A stretch of 64,000 nucleotides of DNA from Candidatus Parcubacteria bacterium (lineage in GTDB: Bacteria > Patescibacteriota > Saccharimonadia > Saccharimonadales > UBA4665): contig JAEYSX010000001.1 in NCBI GenBank assembly GCA_023434325.1, positions 248,001 through 312,000 on the forward strand, in the 5' to 3' direction. The notes below the pieces were generated by a model. The model was not told the origin of the DNA. It searched no databases and worked only from the letters and a program-made list of their open reading frames with translations. Of this stretch, positions 43,156 through 51,172 are shown one piece after another; position 1 is the stretch's first letter, and each line of letters begins with the position of its first letter. Both the position numbers and the translations under genes were made by a program.

Positions 43156-44043
43156 ATGCAGCCAACAAACGAACCAACAAACCAGCAACCTCAACCACAG
43201 TCTCAGCCAATGAGCGGACCTCCCGAGTATCCCCAGCCTTCTCAGGTTATTACGCCTGGCACTGCGCCGGTAGCGCCAGACGCGCAGACTTTGCCAAATC
43301 AAGCAGAAGCTTCTAGCTCTCCTGCCCCACAATTTGTGTCGCCTCAACCCGACCAACAGCCGATGCAACAGCCCGCACCTCAAAATGACGGCCCAAGCCG
43401 CTCGCGCAAGCCACTAATCATTGTGATCGTGATCGCCGCATGTCTTATCATCGGCGCCGCTGCGTTTCTGTTGATGCAAAAGGACTCTGGCAAAAACGAA
43501 GACGCCAACGCCGTTGCCGATAAGTCGTCACAGAATTCCTCCACTCCTGAGGCCAAGGACATCAGCGAGCTGACCCAAGTCAGCTTTATCCCTCCGGCAG
43601 ACATGACCGAATATTCCCCCAATGCCGGCACCGCGGTCTTTGCGAACCACGAATTACTCGCTCCTGCCGGTGGCACCGACCAATGTCGGCTGAGCTTTGG
43701 CGTGGCCGAATCATCCGAAATACCCGGCACGGATATCGCCTCTGTTGTGCAACCACAGATCGACTCACTCACCAAAGCCGGCGCAAAGGTAGAAGGACCT
43801 AAGGCCGGAAAAGCCCTTGTACTGCAAGCCGACGATGGGCAGAGCTACCAGCTGCCTACACTCGAGTTTACCGTCACCAAAGACGGCGCACGCGAAGTCG
43901 ACCAGTTTAGCGTAGCTATCCTCAAAAACGACAAGCGCGTCATCGTGACCCGCGCCTGCTCGAACCAAAGCGGCCAAGTCAACGACAAAAACATGCAAAC
44001 CTTAGAAGCAACAGCCCAAAAGCTAAAACTGTCCGTCAAATAA
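43156..44043 (+). CDS. Single-pass membrane protein with Pro/Gln-rich cytoplasmic part
   Basis: The 295-residue protein has a disordered Pro/Gln/Asn-rich N-terminus (residues 1-85), a basic stop (RSRKP), one hydrophobic helix (about 90-112) and an extracellular domain of about 170 residues with Cys pairs (DQCRLSFGVAES and TRACSNQSG). An extended TGC-TATAAT box lies at 43123-43131 and AAGGG precedes the ATG. The outer domain is unrecognised; the topology is common for surface proteins in Saccharibacteria. Confidence 0.65.
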   Translation: MQPTNEPTNQQPQPQSQPMSGPPEYPQPSQVITPGTAPVAPDAQTLPNQAEASSSPAPQFVSPQPDQQPMQQPAPQNDGPSRSRKPLIIVIVIAACLIIGAAAFLLMQKDSGKNEDANAVADKSSQNSSTPEAKDISELTQVSFIPPADMTEYSPNAGTAVFANHELLAPAGGTDQCRLSFGVAESSEIPGTDIASVVQPQIDSLTKAGAKVEGPKAGKALVLQADDGQSYQLPTLEFTVTKDGAREVDQFSVAILKNDKRVIVTRACSNQSGQVNDKNMQTLEATAQKLKLSVK

Positions 44044-44141
44044 GCCCTCGAAACATCGGCATATTTATTGCCAACCTTTACGCCCTCAGCCGACAGACAG
44101 CACAAGACTGCGATTATGAGCTACATGACTCTGAGCACGCG

Positions 44142-44801
44142 TCAAACTTGACTGTCTGCTTCTTGTAATGCCTTGCGGTACTCGTCTTTAACTTGATTGC
44201 GCCATGCTCGCGCCCTCTTTTTTACTCGTACTGCGTGTCCTCTAATGATAGCGGCAACCGCCGTTCTTGGCTGACGATTAGAAACCAGATACTCATGCAA
44301 CTGCAACGCCGGCAGACGGTCAAACACTTCTTTGGAGCTGTCGTCGGCGTTTGGCTCGTAGATTTTCTTACGAACATCAGGAGGCAATGTCAGCGCGGCT
44401 TCGCCGCCTACCCTATTAACATATCCGACAGTAGTAGTTCGCACCCTTTCAAGGGCCGACAGCGCGCCTCGCAATACGACTTCTCCGGCCTCAAGCTCGT
44501 CCAGTTCATACGGTATACCATTTGCCTGGTGTATGCGATTAATTACTTCGGCACAACGCTCTGGGTCGGGCTGAATTGCCGCCAGTGCGAGAATACCTAC
44601 GCTTAGTGGCCTCCGGTCAGGTGAGTCGCCTACCGTGTTTTCCATTACCTTGTCTGCGGCAAGCCATCCACTATCCCATCCCAGCGGATGCATCGCAAAT
44701 GACCCAATTATTAACCGACTAGCCCGTTCGTTTAATTCGGGAGGCAGTGGATGAACCTGGGGAGGCAACTCGGTAATTAACTGACGTATAGGAACGGCCA
44801 T
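44142..44801 (-). CDS. Hypothetical protein, 219 aa
   Basis: The protein is unrecognised. It is soluble, alpha-helical by pattern, with a very basic tail (VRVKKRARAWRNQVKDEYRK) that may bind nucleic acid. The ATG at 44801 (MAVPIRQL) is preferred to an upstream codon at 44849 whose extra residues are hydrophobic and unlike the rest. An AT-rich TATTAT-type box lies just upstream. Confidence 0.55.
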   Translation of the reverse strand: MAVPIRQLITELPPQVHPLPPELNERASRLIIGSFAMHPLGWDSGWLAADKVMENTVGDSPDRRPLSVGILALAAIQPDPERCAEVINRIHQANGIPYELDELEAGEVVLRGALSALERVRTTTVGYVNRVGGEAALTLPPDVRKKIYEPNADDSSKEVFDRLPALQLHEYLVSNRQPRTAVAAIIRGHAVRVKKRARAWRNQVKDEYRKALQEADSQV

Positions 44802-45008
44802 ACAAATTATTGATAATAAAACATGTAGCACATATGCGCAAGTAGACATATGTCACTGCGTCGTGGCGAGTCCGAACTTCGTTTCATGCACAAATAAGAC
44901 TAAACTTGTGCAAAAGCACTTGATCTTCCTCCTGCAAACACCTTATACTCAAACGGTTCATGACGCTTATGTAGGATACGAAAAGCAACATGATCATAAT
45001 ATTATCCG

Positions 45009-45028
45009 GCGGCCACTGGGTCGGCCGC
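45009..45028 (+). promoter_or_regulatory. GC hairpin in the leader of the 45051 gene
   Basis: GCGGCC (45009-45014) and GGCCGC (45023-45028) pair around an eight-base loop 22 bases before the GTG start. A TATACT box lies near 44944, so the hairpin would be in the leader RNA. The rest of the 200-base gap shows nothing else. Confidence 0.35.
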
Positions 45029-45050
45029 TCAAAAATAAGGTTACCGTACG

Positions 45051-45830
45051 GTGGGCATTCCCTCTTCCTTATTACTTACATCTTTTCGAATTTCGTACAG
45101 ACTGCTCGTAGCCGCGGCTCTTTTGTGCAGCCAAGCGATTGTAACGCTATGGTTTTGGATAAGCAGTATCGCGGACCAGTTAGCTGCGCAGCCAGCGCAG
45201 AGCGGACCGACGGCTACCTGGCTTGGCGGAACGGTGCTGTTTTTGGGTATAACCGCAGGGTTTCAGTGGACGGCGATACGCAACAAACAAGCCAAACCCC
45301 AAAAAAACTGGCAAGATATCGAGCCGCTTGTGCTGTTTGGAATCATGGCGGCGTCGCTAATAGGCGGCATGATTACATTCGGCATTTACCTTGTTAGGCG
45401 CCCCGGATGGACGTATGGCGATACAATTTGCCTGGCGGCCGTACTTATCTTGCAAGCCTTGGCACTAGGCTTTCAGTTTTACCAAACGCGCCATGCAAAC
45501 GGCACCGAGCAACCGCGGTGGTACAAAAATATGCACACGTTCCTACTTGCGCCATTCGGCCGCATGGCACTGGCAATCTCTTTGCGTAGTGTTCCCAGGA
45601 TCTTTTACGGATTCGGATTTTTTACCGCGCCTTTTTTAGGCATGAGCCGCTACACCATACTCTCGGGCATAGGCATCGCCACCGTACGCACCACTTCGGT
45701 ATTGTGGGGCTACCACTCTAACCCATGCCCCGCCTCGGCGCGCCTACTCAAAACCGAAATAATCGGCAACCTGGGCTCACAAATTGTCCTGAGCCTGTGT
45801 TGGGTTATTGCGGTGATATACATGCGCTGA
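45051..45830 (+). CDS. Hypothetical multi-pass membrane protein
   Basis: The 259-residue protein has about six hydrophobic segments; the region between them contains RRPGWTYGD and an amphipathic FGRMALAISLRSVPRI. No family is recognised. The start is GTG at 45051 with AAGG eleven bases upstream, so the true start is uncertain. It is a single gene. Confidence 0.55.
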   Translation: MGIPSSLLLTSFRISYRLLVAAALLCSQAIVTLWFWISSIADQLAAQPAQSGPTATWLGGTVLFLGITAGFQWTAIRNKQAKPQKNWQDIEPLVLFGIMAASLIGGMITFGIYLVRRPGWTYGDTICLAAVLILQALALGFQFYQTRHANGTEQPRWYKNMHTFLLAPFGRMALAISLRSVPRIFYGFGFFTAPFLGMSRYTILSGIGIATVRTTSVLWGYHSNPCPASARLLKTEIIGNLGSQIVLSLCWVIAVIYMR

Positions 45831-45884
45831 CTACAGATTATTTAATAAGTCATCACAAGAAAACATGCCGCCCAAAATTAAGCG

Positions 45885-45890
45885 TATACT
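45885..45890 (+). promoter_or_regulatory. -10 box of the DUF1697 gene, leaderless
   Basis: TATACT ends six bases before the ATG at 45897. Confidence 0.5.
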
Positions 45891-45896
45891 ACTTGT

Positions 45897-46433
45897 ATGT
45901 CTAAATATGTTGCCTTCCTACGGGGAATTGGCCCCACGAACCCGAATATGCGTAACGACAACCTGTGCGAGGCGCTGCAGAGCTTGGGCTTTAACAACGT
46001 GCAAGCGGTGACGTCCACTGGAAACATCTTGTTTGAGTCACCGCGTACCGACGCCGCCGCAATCGAAGCCGAGATAGAAGCTGCGTGGCCGCAAAAGCTT
46101 GGCTTTTTGAGCACGACTATTGTCCGTAGCTTGGACGAGTTACGCACGCTGCGCTCAAACGATCCGTTCAAGGGCTACACCCACAGCAAGCAGACATCCT
46201 TAATTGTTACCTTCCTCAAAAACGAGCCAGCGCCTGATGCAAAACTGACGCCCGCCACGGGCTACCGCATCCCGGCAATCTTCCCGCGAGAGGTATGCGG
46301 CATCGTCGACACCACCACGACTAAAACCCCGGACTATATGCGAAACGCCGAAAAGCTCTACGGCAAACACATCACAACCCGCACATGGAATACTGTCCTC
46401 CGAATTATCGATAAACTCGATGCCCTCGGATAA
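45897..46433 (+). CDS. DUF1697 family protein
   Basis: The 178-residue protein begins YVAFLRGIGPTNPNMRN with the family block LQSLGFNNVQAVTSTGNILF and ends with RTWNTVLRI, all DUF1697 features. The family is a widespread soluble protein with a ferredoxin-like fold and no assigned function. It is leaderless. It is a single gene. Confidence 0.9.
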   Translation: MSKYVAFLRGIGPTNPNMRNDNLCEALQSLGFNNVQAVTSTGNILFESPRTDAAAIEAEIEAAWPQKLGFLSTTIVRSLDELRTLRSNDPFKGYTHSKQTSLIVTFLKNEPAPDAKLTPATGYRIPAIFPREVCGIVDTTTTKTPDYMRNAEKLYGKHITTRTWNTVLRIIDKLDALG

Positions 46434-46458
46434 ATCACAACCTTGCGCCTTCTAAAGG

Positions 46459-47424
46459 CTAGAGGTGCTTATTGACGTCCTCTGTAATGTTAAGCACGGA
46501 CTGCGGCGTTGTGACGTAAAACTGACGATCAGGACTGCAAAACACCCCCACTACACCAAACGGCGTGCCGCTATATACAATCTTGTCCTCGGCGACTTGG
46601 TCGTAGCGCTCTCCTGTCAAAGTAAGCCGATGTACTGTACCCTCATTGTAGCTGCCGAAGTATAGGTAATTGTCAACTACCACGCACTGGGTAGGCGTAA
46701 TGACCTGTTCGTAGCTAACCAACGGACTTATGGTCTCGGTATTATCGGTCGGTCCTACCTCGTCCGGCCAACCGTAATTTGCCCCCTTGTGCAGTATATT
46801 TATCTCGTCGTACCTGTCCGGTCCGACATCACATACGTATCCCGTGCCAGTTTGCGGATGAAAACTAATACCGAAGACATTGCGCCAACCCCGACTAAAC
46901 ACCGGCGACCCCGCAATTGGATTGTCGTCCGGGATGCTCCCGTCACGGTTTATACGCAAAATCTTGCCGTCCATCCGTGACGGATCTTGAGCATGTTCTT
47001 TTACCTCATTTGACACCCCGACGCCAATATACAACGTCTTGTCGGGTCCGAATGCTATGACGCCTCCGTTATGAATAAGCCCTGCCGGGATTCTATCCAG
47101 CAACACTTCCTCAACCAAATCGTCCACCCTCACGCGCACCACCCGGTTTTGCAAGCTCTTTTCGCCCGTGCCGGCGGTATAGTAACAATAGATGTAGCCG
47201 TTTTGGGTAAAGTCGGGGTCCGCGGCGATCCCAAGCAAACCCGTCTCGTGATGCCCAAGCAGCGGTACGACCGGAAAATGGTTTACGAGCTCGTATGATC
47301 CACCTCTAATCTCCCACAGTCGCCCGATGCGCTCGCTCAAAAATATCCGGTTATCCGGCGTAAACGTCATCGTCAGCGGAAAGCCCGTAGACTCCAGACT
47401 ATCTACCAATAAATCACTAACCAC
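46459..47424 (-). CDS. PQQ-dependent sugar dehydrogenase family (GSDH) beta-propeller protein
   Basis: The 321-residue protein has the soluble glucose/aldose dehydrogenase propeller motifs: HETGLLGIAADPDF, IHNGGVIAFGPD, DGKILRINRDGSIPDDNP and GWRNVFGISFHP. Relatives oxidise sugars with PQQ and pass electrons to quinones or cytochromes. It has no signal peptide, although most relatives are exported. The start is GTG at 47424 with AAGGAGGG seven bases upstream. No PQQ synthesis genes are seen, so cofactor scavenging, or a PQQ-free role, is possible. Confidence 0.85.
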   Translation of the reverse strand: MVSDLLVDSLESTGFPLTMTFTPDNRIFLSERIGRLWEIRGGSYELVNHFPVVPLLGHHETGLLGIAADPDFTQNGYIYCYYTAGTGEKSLQNRVVRVRVDDLVEEVLLDRIPAGLIHNGGVIAFGPDKTLYIGVGVSNEVKEHAQDPSRMDGKILRINRDGSIPDDNPIAGSPVFSRGWRNVFGISFHPQTGTGYVCDVGPDRYDEINILHKGANYGWPDEVGPTDNTETISPLVSYEQVITPTQCVVVDNYLYFGSYNEGTVHRLTLTGERYDQVAEDKIVYSGTPFGVVGVFCSPDRQFYVTTPQSVLNITEDVNKHL

Positions 47425-47666
47425 TCCGTAGCCCTCCTTATCTTGTTTGCCTATATGTCATCACGTCCAGTGAATCATGCGCTGTGCGGCGGCGCGCCCA
47501 AATAACTTACATAATCCGCGACCACTACGTTATGCCGATTGTATAGATATTCATATTTTTATTGTTTGAGCGGTGATATACCTGCAATCGTCACTCGTTA
47601 CGGCATAGCCATACCGAGAGGATCAATTAAGCACTCATAGTATTCACGATTGCGAGAGGGGGCTGG

Positions 47667-48260
47667 ATGAGCAGTAGCCGCAAACTTACTAGGCAGCATT
47701 TTGGAATTATAGCCGCAAGCGTCGGAGAGACAGCCAGCCCGGAGGATGTCGCATCGATTGTCGCGCACAGCAACGAGCATCTCTTGCTTTTTCATGGCAT
47801 TAAACGCGCTGGATCCGTCGATGCGGTGCAAAAAAGCGGCATAAAACCACTCGCACCAGAAGGTGGCCCTGGCAGCTACTGGGCGACAGGCGCGGCGATT
47901 TTTTGCAGCGAAGCGCCAACAGCCGGCGACGCCATATGGGGCTACGACACGCCATATTTTCATTACAGCCATAGCAGTGCCGAATCAAAGCAAGACCAGA
48001 TGGCATTTGCCGTCACAGACGCTGGCCGCCTGGCAATAGCTAGGACAGTAATACATAACAACATATGCCCAGACAGCCAGTGTGTCATCAAAGAAACGGT
48101 TCCACCCGAAGCACTAACCCTTGTAGTCATTGATCAAGTATCCCATCAGCCCATCCAAGAAACGGCGCTCGACTTTATGGCTCGCTGCGCCGAGGCGGGT
48201 ACGTTACTCAGGTCAGGCATGCTCCACAACAGCGACTCGGGGCTTAGCCACTGGGGCTAA
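47667..48260 (+). CDS. Hypothetical protein, possible ADP-ribosyltransferase-like fold
   Basis: The 197-residue protein is not confidently assigned. LLFHGIKRAGSVDAVQKSGI at residues 40-59 resembles the H-G-T/S start of ADP-ribosyltransferases such as Arr-type and RNA 2'-phosphotransferase folds, but the rest gives no clear match. GAGAGGGGG precedes the ATG. It converges with the NDK-like gene and their stops overlap by four bases. Confidence 0.5.
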   Translation: MSSSRKLTRQHFGIIAASVGETASPEDVASIVAHSNEHLLLFHGIKRAGSVDAVQKSGIKPLAPEGGPGSYWATGAAIFCSEAPTAGDAIWGYDTPYFHYSHSSAESKQDQMAFAVTDAGRLAIARTVIHNNICPDSQCVIKETVPPEALTLVVIDQVSHQPIQETALDFMARCAEAGTLLRSGMLHNSDSGLSHWG

Positions 48261-48886
48261 GACTCGGACTGCTCGAGCTTACGCGCAATAGCCCGGCGGA
48301 TAACATTCATCTCGCGCGCCACCGACTCTTTTGAATCGCTGCCGTGGAGCAAATTATTATAATTATCCTTACCGAGCTGCCCACGAATCGTGCTTGGGTC
48401 GCGGACTTTTTCGATATCCCAATGCCCCAGCTGGTCGCGCCACGCAGTAACCGCATCGGGTCCGTACAGCAAATAAATAGTGACCGGGCCGTCAGTCATT
48501 AGCGCCGCAAACTCTTGCTGGCGATTTGCAAAACGCTCCGGGTAGCGCGCCGCGGGATATTGGTGCATCGGCGATGCATGCCCGCCGCCATAAAATTCAT
48601 CCACCGCCTGCTCGTCGAGCGTCATCGAAAACTTGGCCATCACGCCAAGGTTCTCTATTCGACTCTCGATTTCGTCAGCCGCCTGCACGTCCGTATCAAC
48701 AGGCGTTGCGATTGACTGATGCACGTTAGGCCGAATCAGGGCGACCGTCAACAGCCCCTGTTGTGCATACTCATCCAGTCGCGGGTCGGCTAGCACGTCA
48801 CCTGCTGCTGCCAGCGATTCGGGCACATGCGCCGCGTTATCCCTACTTAAATCATCAGAATAAAAAGGCAGATGCTCTGCTGACAT
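48257..48886 (-). CDS. Nucleoside diphosphate kinase domain protein, divergent and enlarged
   Basis: The 209-residue protein carries NDK features: VALIRPNVHQ (compare LIKPD), IENLGVMAKFSMTL, MTDGPVTIYLLYGPDAVTAW, PSTIRGQLG and the catalytic block NLLHGSDSKESV, in which His is the phosphorylated residue. Normal NDKs have about 140-150 residues; here about 45 extra residues precede the domain and an insert lies after FYGG. The motif Lys of LIKPD is Arg. It may still transfer phosphate between nucleotides, or have a regulatory role. Confidence 0.8.
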   Translation of the reverse strand: MSAEHLPFYSDDLSRDNAAHVPESLAAAGDVLADPRLDEYAQQGLLTVALIRPNVHQSIATPVDTDVQAADEIESRIENLGVMAKFSMTLDEQAVDEFYGGGHASPMHQYPAARYPERFANRQQEFAALMTDGPVTIYLLYGPDAVTAWRDQLGHWDIEKVRDPSTIRGQLGKDNYNNLLHGSDSKESVAREMNVIRRAIARKLEQSES

Positions 48887-48982
48887 ACATACTTTTCTCT
48901 TGTTAGCACCATTAGTTATAAGGCACGCTCAGCTCAATCACAGTTAAATTTCCGCATAAAACTCGCAAGAATGCGGGATCAA

Positions 48983-49010
48983 TTGCCAGGCAGAATGTGG
49001 TACATAATAC
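48983..49010 (+). promoter_or_regulatory. Promoter of the cobalamin locus
   Basis: TTGCCA (48983-48988), a 16-base spacer and TAATAC (49005-49010). Transcription would start near 49017, two bases before the riboswitch P1 stem. Confidence 0.6.
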
Positions 49011-49018
49011 ATTTGACG

Positions 49019-49176
49019 CATGTAGCGTATGCGCCGTATGATCAAAGCACTATATATGGGTAAGCAGGGTGCAATTCCCTCACTGTGCCGCAACTGTAAA
49101 GTCAGAAAACCGATGTAGTGAGGTTATTACACCAGCGAATCCTTCGAGCAAAGGGCACTACTGCATACAGCACATG
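49019..49176 (+). ncRNA. Cobalamin riboswitch (class-II-like, short form)
   Basis: The core of the B12 riboswitch is present in order: GGGTAAGCAGGGTGCAATTC (consensus GGGAAgccGGUGaaAAUCC), CCTCACTGTGCCGCAACTGT (consensus GGuCCCGCCACUGU) and AGTCAGAAAACC (consensus AGcCAGGAgACC). P1 is closed by CATGTAGCGTATGC (49019-49032) with GCATACAGCACATG (49163-49176), leaving a 3x3 internal loop. The long peripheral helices of class I are missing. Ligand binding should favour the terminator that starts four bases later. Confidence 0.85.
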
Positions 49177-49179
49177 TTG

Positions 49180-49213
49180 CCTCCTACTTGAAGCTTCCGG
49201 TAAGGAGGTTTTT
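49180..49213 (+). terminator. Riboswitch terminator that contains the ribosome site
   Basis: CCTCCTAC (49180-49187) pairs with GTAAGGAGG (49200-49208, one bulged A), with GAAGCTTC in the loop, followed by a seven-T run (49209-49215). AAGGAGG in the 3' arm is the ribosome site for the TTG start at 49214, so one hairpin can block both transcription and translation. Confidence 0.75.
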
Positions 49214-49840
49214 TTGAATCAAAAAATAAAGACATTTTTACAGTCGCCGCGCCGCTTGATAGGAGTTGCCGTTGCAAGCGCTGGCGTACTACTACTCGTT
49301 GTATCGGCGGCTGCAGCGTTTTCTAGCCAACCGCAGACGAACACAGCAGCCAACACCCCGCTGAGTCAGTCAGAAAAAACCGACAACAATGCGGTCGATT
49401 CTTCTTCAGACTTCGAAACCAATCAAGCGTCAACGGATGAGCGACCGTCGACCATCGGCTCAGCCAATCCCAATAAAAACTCGCCCGCGCAGACGCACGA
49501 TTCCCCCGGCTCGCCTGGCGATACCCCCACACCAGCCGGCCCTGCAGCCATTAACGTCACTCTGCTCATCAACGGATCACGCAAAGGATCGCTTGCCGTG
49601 CAGCCGGACCAGAACCACTGCCAAGTACTACAAAAAGCAAAAGATACCGGACTGATCGAAAGCTTAGACATGCGCTGGAACACCTCGCTCAAAACGTACG
49701 GCGTGTACAAAATTAACGGCCTTGGCGACGACACAAAAGTCGGTTGGGTATATGAGGTCAACGAAAAGTCACCGCCCACCGGATGCAGCCTTGCCAAGCC
49801 AAAAGACGGCGATAGTATCAACTGGAAATACCTAAACTAG
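49214..49840 (+). CDS. Membrane-anchored DUF4430 (transcobalamin beta-domain-like) protein
   Basis: The 208-residue protein starts with TTG inside the terminator's T-run, five bases after AAGGAGG. Residues 1-12 are basic, 13-36 form one membrane helix, and 37-115 are a Ser/Thr/Pro/Asn-rich linker reaching through the wall. The last 90 residues are a DUF4430 domain: INVTLLINGS, then VGWVYEVNEKSPPTG and the closing KDGDSINWKYL. In vertebrate intrinsic factor and transcobalamin the same fold is the C-terminal beta domain that caps cobalamin. Two Cys in the domain may form a disulphide. Controlled by the cobalamin riboswitch; the alpha-domain gene follows at ten bases. Confidence 0.85.
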   Translation: MNQKIKTFLQSPRRLIGVAVASAGVLLLVVSAAAAFSSQPQTNTAANTPLSQSEKTDNNAVDSSSDFETNQASTDERPSTIGSANPNKNSPAQTHDSPGSPGDTPTPAGPAAINVTLLINGSRKGSLAVQPDQNHCQVLQKAKDTGLIESLDMRWNTSLKTYGVYKINGLGDDTKVGWVYEVNEKSPPTGCSLAKPKDGDSINWKYLN

Positions 49841-49849
49841 GAGCACATG

Positions 49850-51106
49850 ATGAGCATTACACTAACCAAAAAATTACTAACCGGAGCACTCGCAGCCAGC
49901 CTGCTCGTTCTGCAGTTGCCTGTCGTCGCCGCTGCCAACTCTGGCGTAGCATTGGCTGCACGAAACGCAGTCGAATACCTTAAGAGCACACAACAACAGG
50001 ATGGAAATATTAACCCCTACACCGAATGGGCAGTAGTCGCGATTGCTGCCGCAGGCGACGACCCTGCTACTGTAGCTAACGGCGATATCTCGACAATCGA
50101 CGCCATAAAAGCAGCTGGGCCAGGCGATACCGCGACCACCCTCGAGCGCCAAATACTAGCCATTAATGCCGCTGGACTGGGTAGTGCCGACTTTGGCGGA
50201 CAAGACTATAATGCACTTCTTTCTAGCCATCACAACAACGGCCAGATCGGAGACCTTGAACTCCTTAACGATGACATCTTTGGAATCATCGCTATCGCAG
50301 CCGCTAAAGACGCCGGCATGCTGGCCATGGCTCAAGACGCCTTAGACTATTTGATCGCCAATCAAGAATCAGACGGCGGCTTTAGCTATTCAACCCTGCC
50401 TTGCAGTTGGCTCGGCTGCACCGACAGCTCCAGCGACATGACGGCAGCCGCGCTGATTGCATTTAAGGCAGCCGAAAGCCTAGGTTTGCATCACGCGGAT
50501 TTTGGCGACGCCCACACAAAAGCTCTCGCATATCTCTTGAGCACTCAGCAGTCCGACGGAGGATTTGGCGCCAATCCGTTTACGCCGTCCGACGGCAGCA
50601 CCACCGCTTGGGCGCTTATGGCATTTAACGCCCTTGGAGACACCGGCGCCTCTCACGCCACAGACGCAACACAATGGTTGCTCGCCCATCAAGATACTGA
50701 CTCTAGTTTTAACCTTTACTATCCCGACTACAACTTTACGCACGACTTTACTGCCGAGGCCGTCATCGCACTGCTTGGCACGACATGGCTACTAGACCCC
50801 GCCCCGATGCAGACACCGCCTGCCAAATCTCCAATCATAGCAACCGAGCCGCAGCCAACCGTACTCGTGAGCGCAAACGCCCAGTCATCACCTACCCCGA
50901 TACAGACAATTGAGCCCGACGACGTCGCCGAACCTCCCGCAGTCGAAACGGAGCCAAGCACACAAACCGACAAACCTACAGTCGAAGATACGACTCCTAT
51001 CTCCGAGGCAAAAGGTTTGAATATCAAGTATCTCATCTACGCAGCAGTCGCCCTTGGTCTCGTTGGTTTTGGCCTTCATCTTACCCGACCCAAAAAAGCG
51101 GCATAA
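49850..51106 (+). CDS. Surface alpha/alpha-barrel protein, transcobalamin alpha-domain-like
   Basis: The 418-residue protein has a signal peptide (MSITLTKKLLT..., cleavage after VVAAA), then about 290 residues of helix pairs with prenyltransferase/squalene-oxidase type repeats (LKSTQQQDGNI, IANQESDGGFSY, LSTQQSDGGFGANP), the alpha6/alpha6 barrel that forms the N-terminal half of intrinsic factor and transcobalamin. A Pro/Thr/Glu linker (residues 310-390), one C-terminal helix and a basic end (TRPKKAA) anchor it. ATG at 49850 is favoured over 49847 because AGGAG then lies six bases away. With the preceding DUF4430 protein it would make a two-part cobalamin clamp. Confidence 0.8.
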   Translation: MSITLTKKLLTGALAASLLVLQLPVVAAANSGVALAARNAVEYLKSTQQQDGNINPYTEWAVVAIAAAGDDPATVANGDISTIDAIKAAGPGDTATTLERQILAINAAGLGSADFGGQDYNALLSSHHNNGQIGDLELLNDDIFGIIAIAAAKDAGMLAMAQDALDYLIANQESDGGFSYSTLPCSWLGCTDSSSDMTAAALIAFKAAESLGLHHADFGDAHTKALAYLLSTQQSDGGFGANPFTPSDGSTTAWALMAFNALGDTGASHATDATQWLLAHQDTDSSFNLYYPDYNFTHDFTAEAVIALLGTTWLLDPAPMQTPPAKSPIIATEPQPTVLVSANAQSSPTPIQTIEPDDVAEPPAVETEPSTQTDKPTVEDTTPISEAKGLNIKYLIYAAVALGLVGFGLHLTRPKKAA

Positions 51107-51156
51107 TTTACAATCACCGTCAGCGACGAAACTCACCACGGGCCGTACACACGATC

Positions 51157-51165
51157 TGGTATCAT
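51157..51165 (+). promoter_or_regulatory. Extended -10 promoter of the transglycosylase gene, leaderless
   Basis: TGG-TATCAT ends seven bases before the ATG at 51173, so this gene can be transcribed independently of the riboswitch. Confidence 0.5.
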
Positions 51166-51172
51166 AGATATT

